The notes under the pieces: model-generated
What the model was told of the DNA's origin: nothing
What the model saw: the letters and a program-made list of their open reading frames with translations, nothing else
Database searches by the model: none
Position numbers and translations under genes: made by a program
Source of the DNA: Bacteroidota bacterium
GTDB taxonomy: Bacteria; Bacteroidota; Bacteroidia; Cytophagales; Cytophagaceae
Assembly: GCA_023391415.1 (NCBI GenBank)
Contig: JAEWAY010000012.1
Location: 372,001-436,000, forward strand
DNA length: 64,000 nucleotides
Reading direction: 5' to 3'
Shown: piece after piece, positions 8,404-17,217 of the stretch
Layout of the letters: each line of letters begins with the position of its first letter
Numbering within the stretch: the first letter of the stretch is position 1

Positions 8404-9468
8404 TTATTGCTTGTTGATAATAGATACTTTCACGCCATTGGTCAGGTTGATCTGGCCTGAAGTCACAACGACGTCTCCTTCCGACAAACCGTCTATGACT
8501 TCAAGATACTGACCATAGTCGTTGCCAATCAGGATAGGCTTCAACTGCGCTGTGCTTTCCTGACCGACTACATAGACTCTGGCGTCTTTCAGACTTCCGA
8601 CGAGCGCCTCTCTGGGTATCTGTAGCGTAGGCGCGTTGCTTTGCTTGTTAAACGCGACGTCGACATATGTACCGGCCTTCAGTTGCTTGTCTTTTTTGTT
8701 TTCGATGGAAAGCTCTACCGGATAGTTGTGCGCTTCGTCTCCCCGCGGGCTGATAAAAGTGACTTTACCATGGTATTTTACTCCGGGAAACACCGTAGTG
8801 GTAATCGTGACTTCATCGCCAAGGTTCAGGGTATACACGTCTTGCTCAGAGATATTAAGCTGTATTTTGAGGCTGGAAATATCAACTACCGTCGCGATCG
8901 GAGCTCCCATCGTCGTAAACGCTCCTTCTTCGGCCTGCTTCGCCGTGATGATACCGGAAATCGGAGACGTTACCGTGGTACTGGACAATTCCTTTTTAGC
9001 CTGGTCAAGCTGATTGCGAGCATTGTCATAGGCGAGGCTATATTGGTCAAACTGAGCTTTGGAAGCGGCGCCCCCTTCATACAGATTCTTAAAGCGCTCA
9101 TAGTTTTGCCGGGCGTCGGCCACACGTTGCTCCGCGTTGTCAACCGCCAGGGCGCGCAGACGATCATCTATTTTCGCGAGCGCCTGACCTTTCGTTACGC
9201 GTTGCCCCAGGGTGATATGCAGACTGGTAATCTTTCCCTGTACTTCGGACTTGATATCTATGACCTGATTGGCGATGGCCGTACCGACCATCTTCAGTTT
9301 TTTCTCGGCTATTTTCTTTTCCGTTTTATATACATTGACAGAAATCACCTGAGCCGAGTTATCTTCAACCCGCGCTCTGGCTTCGATCGTCTTTTTATTT
9401 TGCATTAGTCTGAAAGCGATTATGCCTGCCAGAACAACAACGACTGCTATGGTAATGAACCTTTTCAT
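8404..9468 (-). CDS. RND efflux periplasmic adaptor (membrane fusion protein)
   Basis: 354 residues. An N-terminal hydrophobic anchor (residues 4-22) is followed by a lipoyl-type half domain (IDIKSEVQGKITSLH), a coiled-coil hairpin (about 100-160), the second lipoyl half (VTSPISGIITAKQAEEGAF), a beta-barrel domain and the membrane-proximal domain. This is the standard AcrA/HlyD-like order. It links the pump to the outer-membrane channel. It lies 18 bases downstream of the tolC-type gene and 9 bases upstream of the pump gene, so the three are one operon. Confidence 0.94.
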   Translation of the reverse strand: MKRFITIAVVVVLAGIIAFRLMQNKKTIEARARVEDNSAQVISVNVYKTEKKIAEKKLKMVGTAIANQVIDIKSEVQGKITSLHITLGQRVTKGQALAKIDDRLRALAVDNAEQRVADARQNYERFKNLYEGGAASKAQFDQYSLAYDNARNQLDQAKKELSSTTVTSPISGIITAKQAEEGAFTTMGAPIATVVDISSLKIQLNISEQDVYTLNLGDEVTITTTVFPGVKYHGKVTFISPRGDEAHNYPVELSIENKKDKQLKAGTYVDVAFNKQSNAPTLQIPREALVGSLKDARVYVVGQESTAQLKPILIGNDYGQYLEVIDGLSEGDVVVTSGQINLTNGVKVSIINKQ

Positions 9469-9486
9469 AAAAATATTCTACTAATT

Positions 9487-10866
9487 TTACTGAGAGTTTG
9501 AAGTCAAATAATTAATAATGTTTCCTTTAGCTTTCTCCAGTTGCAGTCTGGCGGTATAAAGCTCCAAAAGAGTGCCGATATAGATATTTTGAGCTTGACG
9601 CAGAGCGAATTCCGCGTTTACCACATCGGTAGAAGTACCAACGCCTTCTTTAAATTCCAATTGAGTAACATTATATACCTCTTCCGCCAGATCGACGTTT
9701 TCCTGCTCCGACGCGATCCGATGATAGGTGTTTTTGTACTGGATTTCGGCATTCGACACTTCGATATCAATCTGTTGCTTTTTGAGATCAAGCTGCTGTT
9801 TTAACTGATCCTGCTTTACCTTTGACTGCTGAACAAGCGCGCTCTTGCGCAAACCGTCAAAGACCGGAATAGACAAGCGGAGTCCAATGGACGCGGTGGT
9901 ATAGTCGACCCAATCATTATTTTTGGTCTTATACAAACCCAAATCCGGCCCCTGTCCTACATAGCTATAGTTTGCAAAACCTGTAAGACGGGGAAAGTAT
10001 TGGTTAGTAATGCTCTTTTGATCCAGTTTCTGAAGCTCAAGACTGGTTTCCAGTAATTTGTAATCGAGTCTCTTATCAAAAAACTGATCAGGGGTTTCCC
10101 CGGATTTCAACTCCGCTTCGGAAAGTTCAAAAGTCGTGTCCCTAAGCGTGATCGCCTGATTCAGCGGCATTCCCATCTGGAATTTCAGGTTGTTGTACGC
10201 CTGCTCAAGGTTCAGTTCCGACTGTTTAATCTGGGACTCAAGATTGGATTTACTCACCCGTAGCCGGTTGATATCCACTTTTTTCGCGAGCCCGTTATTA
10301 AACTGCAACTCGGTCATCGACAAGGTTGTTGTGGTATTGGACAAATTGATATTGAGCAGAGCGAGCTGCTTTTCAATAACAATCACCTTGTAATAAGCGT
10401 CAGCGATCGTATAGGCGGTATTTTCATTCACCCAGGCGCTATTCTGCGCGTAATACCTCGTCGAGCTTTTAGCGGCCTTGAGGCCCGTCCAGAAAGTTTG
10501 ATCGTAAATCATCTGGGACACTTCTCCCGAAAGGCTGGAGTTGTACTGATATCCCATCGGGATGCCACCCTGTCCCCCGCCCATAAACTGATCCATGTTC
10601 GGGATAATCAAAAGGGGAATTTTCAGACGGTCCTCAAAGACACCATTGATGTTTGCCTGAGGAAGCCCCGTACTTCGAACCTCGATAATTCGCTTATCCG
10701 AAATCGTTTCATCCAGACGGGCGATCCGAAGATTATAATTGTTTTCAGACGCGTATTCGAGACATTCCTTTATTGACAAAGCCTTGGCGCCGGACGATTG
10801 CGCCTGAGCCCGAAACAGGAGTGTACAACTTAATAAGACGACCAGATAAAAAGTATAGTTTTTCAT
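9487..10866 (-). CDS. TolC family outer-membrane efflux channel
   Basis: About 459 residues from the ATG at 10866, which gives a clean signal peptide (MKNYTFYLVVLLSCTLLFRA, cleavage near AQA). A longer frame starting at 10959 lacks a signal-like N-terminus. Two OEP repeats of long helices and short strands follow (SIKECLEYASENNYNLRIA in the first, YFPRLTGFANYSY in the second). It forms the trimeric outer-membrane exit duct of the efflux system. It is the first gene of the operon, behind a long AT-rich leader region. Confidence 0.93.
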   Translation of the reverse strand: MKNYTFYLVVLLSCTLLFRAQAQSSGAKALSIKECLEYASENNYNLRIARLDETISDKRIIEVRSTGLPQANINGVFEDRLKIPLLIIPNMDQFMGGGQGGIPMGYQYNSSLSGEVSQMIYDQTFWTGLKAAKSSTRYYAQNSAWVNENTAYTIADAYYKVIVIEKQLALLNINLSNTTTTLSMTELQFNNGLAKKVDINRLRVSKSNLESQIKQSELNLEQAYNNLKFQMGMPLNQAITLRDTTFELSEAELKSGETPDQFFDKRLDYKLLETSLELQKLDQKSITNQYFPRLTGFANYSYVGQGPDLGLYKTKNNDWVDYTTASIGLRLSIPVFDGLRKSALVQQSKVKQDQLKQQLDLKKQQIDIEVSNAEIQYKNTYHRIASEQENVDLAEEVYNVTQLEFKEGVGTSTDVVNAEFALRQAQNIYIGTLLELYTARLQLEKAKGNIINYLTSNSQ

Positions 10867-11321
10867 TTTTCCGCGATCAGTCACTGTTTTTTTAAATAAT
10901 TGACCGAATAAAACTAGTAAAGTTTTTTTTGTTCTGAAAACTTCGAACCAAAAAAACATAATTTTTTTAAAAATAATTCAGAAAATATTCACTCAACTCC
11001 TTATGCTTACCTCGGTTATAAACACGTCATCACGCGTGACACTTTAAACTAAAATAAAAAACTAAATATCAAATGATTATAACAAAATAAACACGAAGCG
11101 GACTATTATATCCATCTATACTCTCCCCCTCACAAAGACTATAGTTTAAAATAAAACACAAAAAATAAAGTCAAAACAATATTTAAATAATACAAAAAAA
11201 ACAAACCTCATTTAAACGCCATTCTGACTGAAGTCTGTCGATCTAAAAAAACCAGAATGTATCCCTCATTTCCATAAAGCACCTCGCCAATAACTGAAAT
11301 CATATCATGGCTGACTTAAAA
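10867..11321. other. AT-rich intergenic region upstream of the efflux operon
   Basis: About 450 bases with no credible gene. It should hold the efflux promoter. It contains a perfect 10-base palindrome TCACGCGTGA at 11030-11039, a possible operator. It also has a 7-base inverted repeat, CATTCTG at 11220-11226 and CAGAATG at 11253-11259. I could not find a full -33/-7 pair. Confidence 0.5.
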
Positions 11322-11350
11322 TAAAAAAAGCCGGCTATGGCGCCGGCTCT
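11322..11350 (-). terminator. Rho-independent terminator after the coiled-coil membrane protein gene
   Basis: AGCCGGC (11329-11335) and GCCGGCT (11342-11348) form a GC-rich 7-base stem with a 6-base loop. On the minus strand it is followed by a run of seven to eight T. It lies 21 bases past the stop codon at 11369. Confidence 0.9.
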
Positions 11351-11368
11351 TATTGACATATCGTTACC

Positions 11369-11962
11369 TTAAGCTCTTCTGGTGGAAGTTTTCAATTCTT
11401 CAATCAGATTGGATTGCGTCTGAAGTTCGCGCTTTAATTTTCTTTCCCTTTCCAACGTCGTTTTCTTATGTTCCTCAAAAGCGTTGAACAACTGGTCGTG
11501 TTCGTTGATCTTCTGCCGGGTTACCTTATGACTGTTTTTATAAAGAAAAAACAGAATGGCGCAGCTAATGGCGATGATAGCCATAATTATCCAGAGCGTA
11601 GCCGCGTAGGCGTATTTATCGACAGTGCTGTTCATAAACGTCATGCTGTCTTTGCTCACTGTAAGCTGACTCAAGTTTTCATTGAGTTTTCGCGCTTCAT
11701 TCTCCAGTGACTGTATCCGCTCCTGCTGACTTTGTATAGTCGCCTTTTCCTGTTTCAACGAAGACTTATACAATACAATGGTATCCTGAACCGCCTGCCA
11801 TACATCTTTCAGATCCGTTTTCTTGATCACTTTATAATGCTGGTAACTTTCAGACTTGTCGACCACTTTTTCCCATCTGTCGCTCAATGTTACGGGATCG
11901 GTTTGAGCCTGAACCAAGGCAAAACCGAATACGAAGAAAATCAAAATTGCCAATCTGCTCAT
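11369..11962 (-). CDS. Secreted or membrane coiled-coil protein of unknown function
   Basis: About 197 residues from the ATG at 11962, chosen because it gives a good signal peptide (MSRLAILIFFVFGFALVQAQ). A longer frame starts at 12004. After a conserved-looking segment (SYQHYKVIKKTDL) come a coiled coil (about 65-105), one membrane helix (about 120-142, rich in I/A/F) and a second charged coiled coil to the end. From memory, similar Bacteroidota proteins are sometimes labelled tRNA (guanine-N1)-methyltransferase. Nothing here looks like a methyltransferase, so I would not carry that name over. The gene has its own strong terminator. Confidence 0.75.
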   Translation of the reverse strand: MSRLAILIFFVFGFALVQAQTDPVTLSDRWEKVVDKSESYQHYKVIKKTDLKDVWQAVQDTIVLYKSSLKQEKATIQSQQERIQSLENEARKLNENLSQLTVSKDSMTFMNSTVDKYAYAATLWIIMAIIAISCAILFFLYKNSHKVTRQKINEHDQLFNAFEEHKKTTLERERKLKRELQTQSNLIEELKTSTRRA

Positions 11963-12043
11963 GCTGTATCTGTTTTGATTGCGGAAATTAATGGATATTG
12001 ACATTTTATTAAAGGATTAATGGAAAAAAATCTCCTTTATTGT

Positions 12044-12103
12044 GCGAAACCATGATTTATTATGATTTTTTACAAACAAATATCCTATAAATCATAGTTT
12101 CGC
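12044..12103 (-). terminator. Long hairpin downstream of the CHAT gene, possible terminator or RNA-stability element
   Basis: Arms 12087-12103 and 12044-12060 pair over 17 positions around a 26-base loop. The single mismatch on the plus strand (C/A) is a U-G pair in the minus-strand RNA, so the stem is complete only in the direction of the CHAT gene. The hairpin starts 8 bases past the CHAT stop codon. A T7 run follows the stem after about a dozen bases, which is a little far for a classical terminator. Confidence 0.6.
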
Positions 12104-12110
12104 CTCCTAT

Positions 12111-15100
12111 CTAATGAATAGACGGTAAAGTCAACATTTCTTTTCCAGGACTGCTTTCAATCATTAGAAAAGCTCCCCAGCTAAGTGGAGAAGGATCGTT
12201 TTCCTTGATTTTTCGCTTGGCGAGGGCGAAAGCTTTTCTTTTATCACCGGTACGGATATATTCCTCATAAAAGTGATACATGAACGTCTGGGCGACTTCA
12301 TCGCGGACTTTAAACAAAGTCATGATAATAGCGTCCGCTCCGGCCAGCAACAACGAACGTTGAAGCCCAAAGACCCCTTCACCGTTCAGAATCTCTCCCC
12401 TACCGGTTTCGCAAGCGCTCAAAACAACCAGATCCGTGTTCGAAAGATTGAGCGAAGCGGCTTCATAGGCTGTCAGTATCCCTCCCCGACTATTGATGTT
12501 TTCTCCTTTTTCCAGCAATTCTCCTCCTCCATAAAACAAAAGGCCTGAATTGAGAAGCGGATTGCTTAAGCGGCTATTGTCGTCTTTGAAGGAGCTTTCC
12601 TGAAAATAACCATGGGTAGCGAAATGTAAAACCTGATGATTCCGCAGCGCCTTTACTGTATCTTCTGTAAGAGCGCTTCCTGTCAGGATCCGCGTCTGGA
12701 TCCCATGCTTGCTCAAAAGTTCGCCAATACGGACAACTTCCTTTTCAGCTCCGGGCAACTGAGCTACATTGCCATATTTTCCATCCGAATAATAGGAAGG
12801 ATTACCTCCAAGAACAAAGACGGAAGGCGCGCCTGGCTGATTCCTTTTATTTTTGGCGGACAGCTTCGCGTGAAGCAAATCCTTGCTATTGCTCAGGAAA
12901 GTGATGGATTGCTTGTCAATCAGAAAATGGTTCTCCGGAGTCCTGAATGTTTCGGGATTTAGTTGATAATAGATGCCATCCGGCGAAAAATAAACGGACC
13001 TGCTATCACCGACGACCGAAGCTATGGGAGCCCAGAATTTATTGTATGAATACTCATCTTCAATATTAAGGACAAGCGTATTCCGGTGGTATTTGTAATA
13101 TCGTCCTTCCAGCTCTTCCGCTTTGGGGATTTCAACATAGACAGGAAACTCCCTGTTTCCATTGAGCGCCAGAGCGGCGTAAAAAGCCGAATCCGTAAAT
13201 GTATGATTGAAATATCGGATACGCGTCATTTCAATCACACTTTCATTGGCGGACAGCCGGCCTCGTATACTTTTCCAGTCCGCCTTCCGTCTTATAGAGT
13301 TGTCCGCGAAATAAGACGATCTGAGACTTATATTTTTCTCTTCATGCTCAATCTCTTTCTCGAGCTCCTCTATTGAAACGCCCAATTCGGCGAGCTCTGT
13401 CTTATTCAGGCCGTAAACACTGCTCAGAAACTCCTTTTGGGCGGCCCAACGTTCGAACATGCTAATAAGGGAACTGTCTCCGGAAGCCTCGATATTCTGA
13501 CGCGTTTGCCTGTCGGAGCTCAGCAGTATCGCCTTGGTCGCGATTATATTATTATAGACCTTTCCCAGTTCCGCGGGTCTGTTGTTGGCGTAATTAGACA
13601 AGAGCAAGTAATTATAAAACTCAAATTCATCCTTAAACGCCGACCAGTATCCGGACTTCTGGCGGAAACTCATCCCCGGAAAGAGCGTCTCTATATATTT
13701 AAGGTAACGGGGAATCGTCTCTTCCATCACCTGTATGGCTTTTTCAGTCTGCTTCCGCATAAAATACGACCTGGCCAGTTCACCCATACACGCGTTGTAT
13801 ACAGGATGCTCTTTGGACAAGCGATCCTTTATGATCGTTTCAGCGCTTAAAAATTCTTTTTCCGCCGCTACGTATTCGCGCCGGGCATAGTATAGTTTGC
13901 CCCGGGTACGCAACACGTTGGCGAACAACAAAGACTTGTTATCACCGGAATTTTGAAAATACGCGTACGCTTTATCAAGCAGTTTCGACGCTTCATCGTA
14001 CTTCTGAAGCCGTATCAGGTAATCCGCGTAGCTGATCAAAATCTTGTTGTACCGCTCGCCGCTTTCCAGATAGGAATCACGCGCTATTTCAAGCGCTTTA
14101 GTGTAGAGCTTACCGGTTTCTTCACTATTATGTCCGGAGCGTATGGAAAGTTCCGCCTGCAACAGATACAGATTGGGACTAAAACTATTGGCGGCGCCCA
14201 GGGCTCCTGTAAACAACTCGGAAGCCCGCCCCAATTCCGCGCGCGCGTTTGTATAGTCGGCGATGGCGTCGAAATAAGACGCGTACAAATACCTCGCCTG
14301 AGCTAATTGCAAGGATTGAGAACCAAAATATCGCTCGCCAAGATGTATAGCCTGAACAATGCCTTTTTCAGCCTCGTCAAAATCGCCATTAATCAACCGC
14401 AATTCCGCTTCCAGGAGGATCAGGGGGTAGATAAAGGGGCCAGACAGAAGTTCCTTTCCAATCAATCCGCGGCTTTCCGCTATGATTTTTTCAGCCCGGT
14501 AATAATTGCCCGCTTCCGCGTAGACGCTGGCGAGCGCGTAGTCCGCTTCAATAGTTTCCGGAATATTTAGAAACCCCCGAACAGGCTTACGAATATTTCT
14601 CAGCGTTCCGGCAAGTTGAATACTCTTTTGTTTCTGCTCGGTCAGCCGGTAGAGTTGGTTTAACAACAACAGATTTCTAAACGATTGGCCGCTGTATGTT
14701 TTTCCCTCCCGCAAGGCTTCCTTTTCATATAGTCCCAATAATTTGTTCGCCTCCTGAACATCCCCCTTCAACCCTTTTAACAACGCGTTTTTTAACCGGT
14801 AATGAAGCGCGGCCAATTGATCCGTCTTATTCCGTCCCGGTTTGAGCCGCAGGGAAGCTTCCGAAAAATACAGCGCGGAGTCTATCAATCCTCTGGCATA
14901 ATAATAATCGGTAGCCAGATCGTAATACCCGGCGATTAACACGCCATCCGGATTCATTTCGTTATTTATCTTCTTCAAACTGGATGCTATATCCATATGG
15001 CTAGCCTGAACGAAACCTCTGAAATGATTTGTTTTGATCAATTCATCCAGAGTAGCCATCGTACTAACGACCGACTCCCTCCCTGTTCCGGCAGCCTGTA

Positions 15101-16286
15101 GGCGTGTCAAATGGCCAGTAGCCTCAAGGTAAACCGCGATTTCCGAACTGGCGTAAGCCAACCGGGCCATAAGCGAATAGTATTCCTTCCAGAATGGATG
15201 GAACTCGGGAATGGAACGTGATTGAACACGAAGGCGCTCCAACGCGGCCATCGCCCTTCGCGGGCTCCCTTCCAGATAAACTCTGGTTATGGATATCAGC
15301 TCATAATATGGCTGTACCGGTTCATTGGTTCCCGCGATCTGAAAAGCGCCAATCTGCAATTCCCTGATCTTCGCGTCGGCGGCGATTCGATTGCCGGCAA
15401 AAAGCTGGCTGGAAGCTAGTTTATACAAAGCGAACGCCTTCAAAGGCGCCTTGTCGCTATTGCCCGCGGATTGAATAGCCCGCGCGTAGGCTCTGGAAGC
15501 CTCGCCCTGATTATCCTCACGCTCATATAAGGAAGCCTGAATAAGGTAAGCGTGGCATAAAAGCAGCCTGGAATCGCTCAGATTGGATTTGACCCAATCG
15601 ATATACGCGTTCAGCGAATCCTTCGCCGGGCCGACATAACCCTGAGCCAAAAGATTACGCGCTTGCAGGCTCTTGACTTTGGCGTAATTCATTTCGCGCT
15701 CGCGCCGATTAAGCCGGGTCTGAAAATAATAAGACTGGGTACTGTCCGGTTGTAGAAGCGATCGCTCGCGATACCGTGCCTGTTCCGAAAGCAAATCAAG
15801 GCTCTGAGTATAAAAACCTTGTTGAAAATACGCATCCGCCAACAAAAGATTCTGATCCTCGATAAACCGGGGCTGATTAACAGTTTCTCCTTTAGTCTCC
15901 GCGAGCTCCACAGCTTTCAGAGCCTGCCCTGTTTCAAGGTATATCGCCATAAGGGTCAGCCGCGCGCGCATCGACGCTTCGCCTCCTTTCACGGACTCCT
16001 GTTTCAACTGTTTTTCGGCTTCCTCAAATCCTTCGAAACGAGCGTTGTAAAAGTCGGATAACGCTTTTATTCTCCATAATTCAAAATACGCGAATGGTTT
16101 GCCATCCTGTCCCACGTGACGCTTTATCTCGGTAGCCGCCAGACTGGACGCTTCTTCAAGGTTTCCTTTTTCGAAGGCGTACTCCGCGAGAGAAACTTTG
16201 TTCTCTAATTTTCGTTCCGATCCCTTCTGAGCGGAAGCCATGAATGAAAGAAAGAATAGCGATATGATCAGGATACGTATCATCAT
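12111..16286 (-). CDS. Secreted TPR-CHAT protein (clan CD caspase-like protease candidate)
   Basis: 1391 residues. A signal peptide (MMIRILIISLFFLSFMASAQ) is followed by about 900 residues of helical tetratricopeptide-type repeats. The C-terminal CHAT domain covers about residues 1050-1380. It shows the expected His-Cys dyad: His1225 in HFATHGYF and Cys1292 in VLSACETG, with the conserved end LSWGAFLMIE. CHAT domains are caspase/separase relatives and cleave proteins in characterised cases. The start codon overlaps the stop of the PorP/SprF gene by four bases (ATGA), so the two are translationally coupled. Export, coupling and neighbours suggest action in the periplasm or at the surface on T9SS-linked proteins; that role is inferred. 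Confidence 0.9.
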   Translation of the reverse strand: MMIRILIISLFFLSFMASAQKGSERKLENKVSLAEYAFEKGNLEEASSLAATEIKRHVGQDGKPFAYFELWRIKALSDFYNARFEGFEEAEKQLKQESVKGGEASMRARLTLMAIYLETGQALKAVELAETKGETVNQPRFIEDQNLLLADAYFQQGFYTQSLDLLSEQARYRERSLLQPDSTQSYYFQTRLNRREREMNYAKVKSLQARNLLAQGYVGPAKDSLNAYIDWVKSNLSDSRLLLCHAYLIQASLYEREDNQGEASRAYARAIQSAGNSDKAPLKAFALYKLASSQLFAGNRIAADAKIRELQIGAFQIAGTNEPVQPYYELISITRVYLEGSPRRAMAALERLRVQSRSIPEFHPFWKEYYSLMARLAYASSEIAVYLEATGHLTRLQAAGTGRESVVSTMATLDELIKTNHFRGFVQASHMDIASSLKKINNEMNPDGVLIAGYYDLATDYYYARGLIDSALYFSEASLRLKPGRNKTDQLAALHYRLKNALLKGLKGDVQEANKLLGLYEKEALREGKTYSGQSFRNLLLLNQLYRLTEQKQKSIQLAGTLRNIRKPVRGFLNIPETIEADYALASVYAEAGNYYRAEKIIAESRGLIGKELLSGPFIYPLILLEAELRLINGDFDEAEKGIVQAIHLGERYFGSQSLQLAQARYLYASYFDAIADYTNARAELGRASELFTGALGAANSFSPNLYLLQAELSIRSGHNSEETGKLYTKALEIARDSYLESGERYNKILISYADYLIRLQKYDEASKLLDKAYAYFQNSGDNKSLLFANVLRTRGKLYYARREYVAAEKEFLSAETIIKDRLSKEHPVYNACMGELARSYFMRKQTEKAIQVMEETIPRYLKYIETLFPGMSFRQKSGYWSAFKDEFEFYNYLLLSNYANNRPAELGKVYNNIIATKAILLSSDRQTRQNIEASGDSSLISMFERWAAQKEFLSSVYGLNKTELAELGVSIEELEKEIEHEEKNISLRSSYFADNSIRRKADWKSIRGRLSANESVIEMTRIRYFNHTFTDSAFYAALALNGNREFPVYVEIPKAEELEGRYYKYHRNTLVLNIEDEYSYNKFWAPIASVVGDSRSVYFSPDGIYYQLNPETFRTPENHFLIDKQSITFLSNSKDLLHAKLSAKNKRNQPGAPSVFVLGGNPSYYSDGKYGNVAQLPGAEKEVVRIGELLSKHGIQTRILTGSALTEDTVKALRNHQVLHFATHGYFQESSFKDDNSRLSNPLLNSGLLFYGGGELLEKGENINSRGGILTAYEAASLNLSNTDLVVLSACETGRGEILNGEGVFGLQRSLLLAGADAIIMTLFKVRDEVAQTFMYHFYEEYIRTGDKRKAFALAKRKIKENDPSPLSWGAFLMIESSPGKEMLTLPSIH

Positions 16287-17191
16287 TTTTGTCTGAACAG
16301 GTTGTCAACAGAATATCGGAGATTTAATTCATGCGTATTAAGCCGGGCTATAGCTCCCGGTCTTCCAAATTCATATGAATAACCAAAGCGAATTCTCGGA
16401 CTAAGATAAGCTCCCGCGTTGATCGCGAACAATGAACTGGTCGACGCTCCCAAACCCGCGAAAAAGTACTGTTTCACTTCAAAGAGGATATTGGCGTATA
16501 CCTGCGCGTTATTTTCAACGATATAGGCGATGGCGGATGGCAATAACCTGTATGAGTCGTTCAGGTTAATCGTCCCTCCCGCGTATATCACATAACTAGC
16601 CCTGCTCAGGACGGAGCGACTCTTGTCGATTTCAAAGGATTTTTTACCTGAAAACAGGTCAGGGGCGCTTACAGCCGCGTAAAACCGGTCTGAATATAAT
16701 TGAAATCCGGCCCCTATCTTTCCATAGGTTTGCGAAAAGTGTAAATCCGACACCGCCTGATCACCTTCATCCCACACATTTTCAAGATCTCCCGTCCGAA
16801 CGGATACTCCCGCGAGACCGGCCCTAAGTCCCATGGCCAGTTTTAATTTCTTTGTTACCGGCAACAAATACGAGTAGTTGGCCATTACTTCGTATTCCCT
16901 GGTTATACCGTATCGGAATGAGTTTACATTCAGTCCCACCGCCATCTTTTCACCATCCAGTCGGTGATCGGCCCAGGCGGCGACATATCGGGGAGCTCCT
17001 TTGACATTGGCGTACTGATGGCGATAAAGCGCCGACGCGTTTGTAGCGGCCATGTCCGTACCATACGCGGCCGGATTATATAACTGCCTGTTGACCATAT
17101 ATAACGATGTTCTTGGAAGGTCTTGCCCTGAAACGCCGTGAACGCAGCAGACGACCGTAACGATTAGTAGAAAAATCTTAAGTGGGAACAT
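16283..17191 (-). CDS. PorP/SprF family type IX secretion membrane protein
   Basis: 302 residues with a signal peptide (MFPLKIFLLIVTVVCCVHGVSG). The early motif SLYMVNRQLYNPAAYGTD corresponds to the family's QYM-N-NPA-AG start, though it is less canonical than the copy at 36.9 kb. The rest alternates short strands as in an outer-membrane beta-barrel and ends ELNLRYSVDNLFRQK. PorP/SprF proteins take part in T9SS export or surface attachment of type B (CHU_C) substrates, as SprF does for SprB in Flavobacterium. Such substrates are encoded directly upstream, the nearest 26 bases away. The CHAT gene overlaps its stop codon. Confidence 0.88.
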   Translation of the reverse strand: MFPLKIFLLIVTVVCCVHGVSGQDLPRTSLYMVNRQLYNPAAYGTDMAATNASALYRHQYANVKGAPRYVAAWADHRLDGEKMAVGLNVNSFRYGITREYEVMANYSYLLPVTKKLKLAMGLRAGLAGVSVRTGDLENVWDEGDQAVSDLHFSQTYGKIGAGFQLYSDRFYAAVSAPDLFSGKKSFEIDKSRSVLSRASYVIYAGGTINLNDSYRLLPSAIAYIVENNAQVYANILFEVKQYFFAGLGASTSSLFAINAGAYLSPRIRFGYSYEFGRPGAIARLNTHELNLRYSVDNLFRQK

Positions 17192-17217
17192 ATTGTCGGT
17201 AAAATTTGAATGTGTGT

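Noticed and set aside
8641..9408. A 255-codon plus-strand frame opposite the RND adaptor gene
   Set aside because: It is antisense to a certain gene and its translation shows no family motif.
10867..11321. A hidden tRNA or small gene in the long AT-rich leader
   Set aside because: A GGTTCGAA-like string occurs near 10946, but no cloverleaf arms pair around it and no open frame of note is present.
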